Shown one piece after another: positions 19,346 through 21,500 of a stretch of 21,500 nucleotides of DNA; positions within the stretch are counted from its first letter, which is position 1, and every line of letters starts with the position of its first letter. Source of the stretch: Apostichopus japonicus (taxonomy: Eukaryota; Echinodermata; Holothuroidea; Aspidochirotida; Stichopodidae); contig NC_092574.1 in NCBI RefSeq assembly GCF_037975245.1, positions 20,059,713-20,081,212 on the forward strand. The letters are read 5' to 3'. The notes beneath the pieces were generated by a model. That model saw nothing but the letters and a program-made list of their open reading frames with translations. It ran no database searches and had not been told where the DNA came from. The position numbers were made by a program, and so were the translations under genes.

Positions 19346-21500
19346 TACTCTTTCAAAATGTATGTTATTTTCCATTCTATAGTATGAAAAAGTAACAATT
19401 GTATAATTGTTTAGTCTTAATCTCTATAAACCGTGTAAATTACAATTGAATGGATCCCCGCGCATAGTTTCTTTACAATCACGTGACTCTTCACCTCCTT
19501 GCTGGTTTGACTGAAGTATTACAATAGTCCCATAACGTAAATCTATTCATATAGAACAATGTACATTTCATCTTGATTTCATATCTTTTTGGCATTTGAA
19601 TGTAAATCTGTGTTGTAAATGTAAACATGACGTAATAATAACAGCTTGTTGATTTAATAACCGAGGCTTTACGACTGGAAAGAGAAGGTAATCCTTGAAC
19701 AGGGGCCAAAGCCTTTTTCAAAGCAAGCTGCGATTAGCGAGATCTTTTGTATTCAAAGCCGTACGAGAACACAGTATACATGCATGTCTGTGAGCGTATC
19801 GAGGCGAAGCTTAGAGTGAGATCGGATCGATACTGACCAATGTGCCGCACTGACGTCACGTCTCGACGTAAGTCAGTGTTAGATTCGAACTTTCTGGCTG
19901 AGGACGGGCCAACATTTCAAGCTGCACTCTACCACACAAACTAAACTTCGTCACAGGGCAAGGCTTAGGGCGATACAAAGACAAAAATGATATGACCGGA
20001 AGGACTGAATCCCGTGTTGCACAAAATAAATTCCTTTAATATCTTTAGAGCGCGACAAAGAAAGTTGTTAGTTTGAACCTGTGGGTAAATTACAACGCAA
20101 CACTATAGTAGGCCCATATAGGACGCAACTTAATTATTTACAACCGAAATTTATAACGCATATAAGACAGGAGACACAGAAATATAACCGTATCTTCGAT
20201 TTATTATTTTCGAGAGAAAGTTTATATGCAGGATCGTTCGGTTGTAATGTTATTGTGTTTTAAAAATTAAGAAAATTATAATTAAGACTTGTCATTATTT
20301 AATTTACAATACGTCGTTAAACTATAGTTTATGACGGTCGCATACTGCCGTACGGGAACAACCCTTGGTACAACCGATTCACACAGAGATGCCTATAGGG
20401 CACCTCTACAACTTCCTGAGTTTTGCACCTATAAAATGTTTTATATTTAAGAAGAAACTGAGTTGAAGAAGAAATTAGATTTAAATTAATGCTTCAAGTA
20501 AAAGAATATCTAAAAAAGGCTAAATTTCATGCACCCATATAACCTTTACTACTTTACATATTGCATGTTAAAAACTGCAATTTCTTATTTTCGTAAAGAT
20601 CTCATCGAGTGTATTTATATTATTTTCACATTACGTTATTCAGCGGTTTAATTCGATCCTGTGTAAAGTAGGCCTAAGTCATCCATATGAGCTATGAATT
20701 AATGTGTATACGAAAGAGAAACAAATGAAAGCGCAGACTGCAGACTGAGGACACGACCAAATGATATCCCCGCATCTTTATTCCTCCCCTCCCTTGAACT
20801 CCTTAAGTTAATTAATATATTCTTCCTCAACACCTAAATAGACTATTGATCGCGTAACCCATAAGTCAATATTAATCCTCCACATTTTAACACGAATCTC
20901 TGGGAAGGGAAACCATTTCTGGGTTATACGTATTTTTAGATATAGTTTATCCCTTTGAGTACCCATAACCCCCCCCCTCCCCCCACCAAGAGAAGGTAAA
21001 GAGAAAGAAAAAAGTAAGTTATTAACACCCACCTGAGTGTCAGCTTTATTACTGTTAACGAAGGCAAGGAAAGCTTTCGAGAATTTTGACAATGAGTTCA
21101 AACTGCGCCAGAATGGTTTTCGAACGAGTCAATAACCGTGTCGTATATTATGTAGGCACGGGGATATATACACATTCACTGTGTTACAAACTATAACAAT
21201 TCTTACTAACAGGGTAACGACATTTCCATTTAACCAGCTCAAGAGAGGGTCACATTGACGTCTAGGCTTTCATACTATAACATAATTGATTGTACAATAA
21301 TGTCTCAAATCGGAACGAACGTCTCTATACAAAGATGATGGTGAAATGTTGGGGCAATATCTAGGGCTCTTCTATAATGATATCAGGGAATTTGGGACTG
21401 GATTATCACGCGTATGGTAATAAGAATGTTTACGGGGGAATTCAATTTGGACCCAAAAGAAAGAAAACTTCTGGAGCAGGGCGGTGATTGATAGTTTGTA
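19346..21500. other. Gene-free trailing stretch
   Basis: AT-rich single-copy sequence with TGACGTCA at 19851-19858, TAGGCCTA at 20669-20676 and a C-rich tract at about 20969-20985. The reverse-strand frame at 20808-21101 starts without ATG and has no known motif. A GT splice-donor-like CAG|GTGGGT in it (near 21033) is not enough to call an exon. Confidence 0.45.

Noticed and set aside
20808-21101. Possible reverse-strand exon with a CAG|GTGGGT donor and a GCGCAG acceptor-like site
   Set aside because: The frame begins without ATG, the reading frame set by the putative acceptor meets a stop, and no protein family is recognised.

Overview
The window reads as non-coding DNA from an animal genome, AT-rich and crowded with repeats. 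No protein-coding gene, exon chain or standard RNA gene can be supported. The organism is most likely a marine invertebrate deuterostome, with an echinoderm such as a sea cucumber or sea urchin as my best guess. That guess rests on the many TAGGCCTA palindromes, the many small CA(G)GG-ended DNA-transposon relics with long G runs, tRNA-derived SINEs with TA tails, and long TA arrays. It is a recollection of what such genomes look like, not a search result. Every open reading frame I examined is short, low in complexity, read through a repeat, or without recognisable protein motifs.

Layout. 1-251 holds nothing clear. 252-589 is a 338-bp hAT-like non-autonomous element with a 7/8 target duplication. 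600-1008 is a T-rich, degenerate TTCATT-like stretch. 1009-1034 and 2194-2237 are TA arrays that flank an element (1035-2193) bounded by perfect 16-bp inverted termini. 2238-2410 is a repeat fragment with a conserved-looking hairpin. 2451-2529 and 2770-2908 are a truncated and a fuller copy of one tRNA-derived SINE. 3418-3544 is a long TA/CA/GT array followed by a GC-rich inverted-repeat element (3545 to about 4605) with a 233-bp tandem duplication inside. 4960-5032 is a compact, GC-rich, multi-hairpin segment carrying GCGGGAAA repeats. 6504-6663 repeats a 160-bp module also found at 1841-2001 and ends beside a 100-bp TA array (6699-6798).

From 6799 to 14400 the sequence is mostly single-copy and gene-free. 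It is broken by a second 338-bp hAT-like element with a perfect 8-bp target duplication (10399-10736), several G or C runs, and a cluster of TAACGTTA palindromes (11547-11622). A long TA array (14413-14534) and another hAT element (14783-15157) follow. About 15565-17207 is a minisatellite of roughly 52-bp units with a 151-bp higher-order repeat. 17208-21500 is mostly single-copy again, with a degenerate tRNA-derived SINE near 19224-19345 and three of the six TGACGTCA palindromes in the window.

No genes act together here. The history visible is one of repeated insertion of small DNA transposons and SINEs, often into or beside TA arrays, plus expansion of simple and tandem repeats. The most distinctive items are the two matched 338-bp elements, the minisatellite with higher-order structure, the GC-rich inverted-repeat element at 3545, the multi-hairpin segment at 4960, and the excess of the palindromes TGACGTCA and TAGGCCTA.
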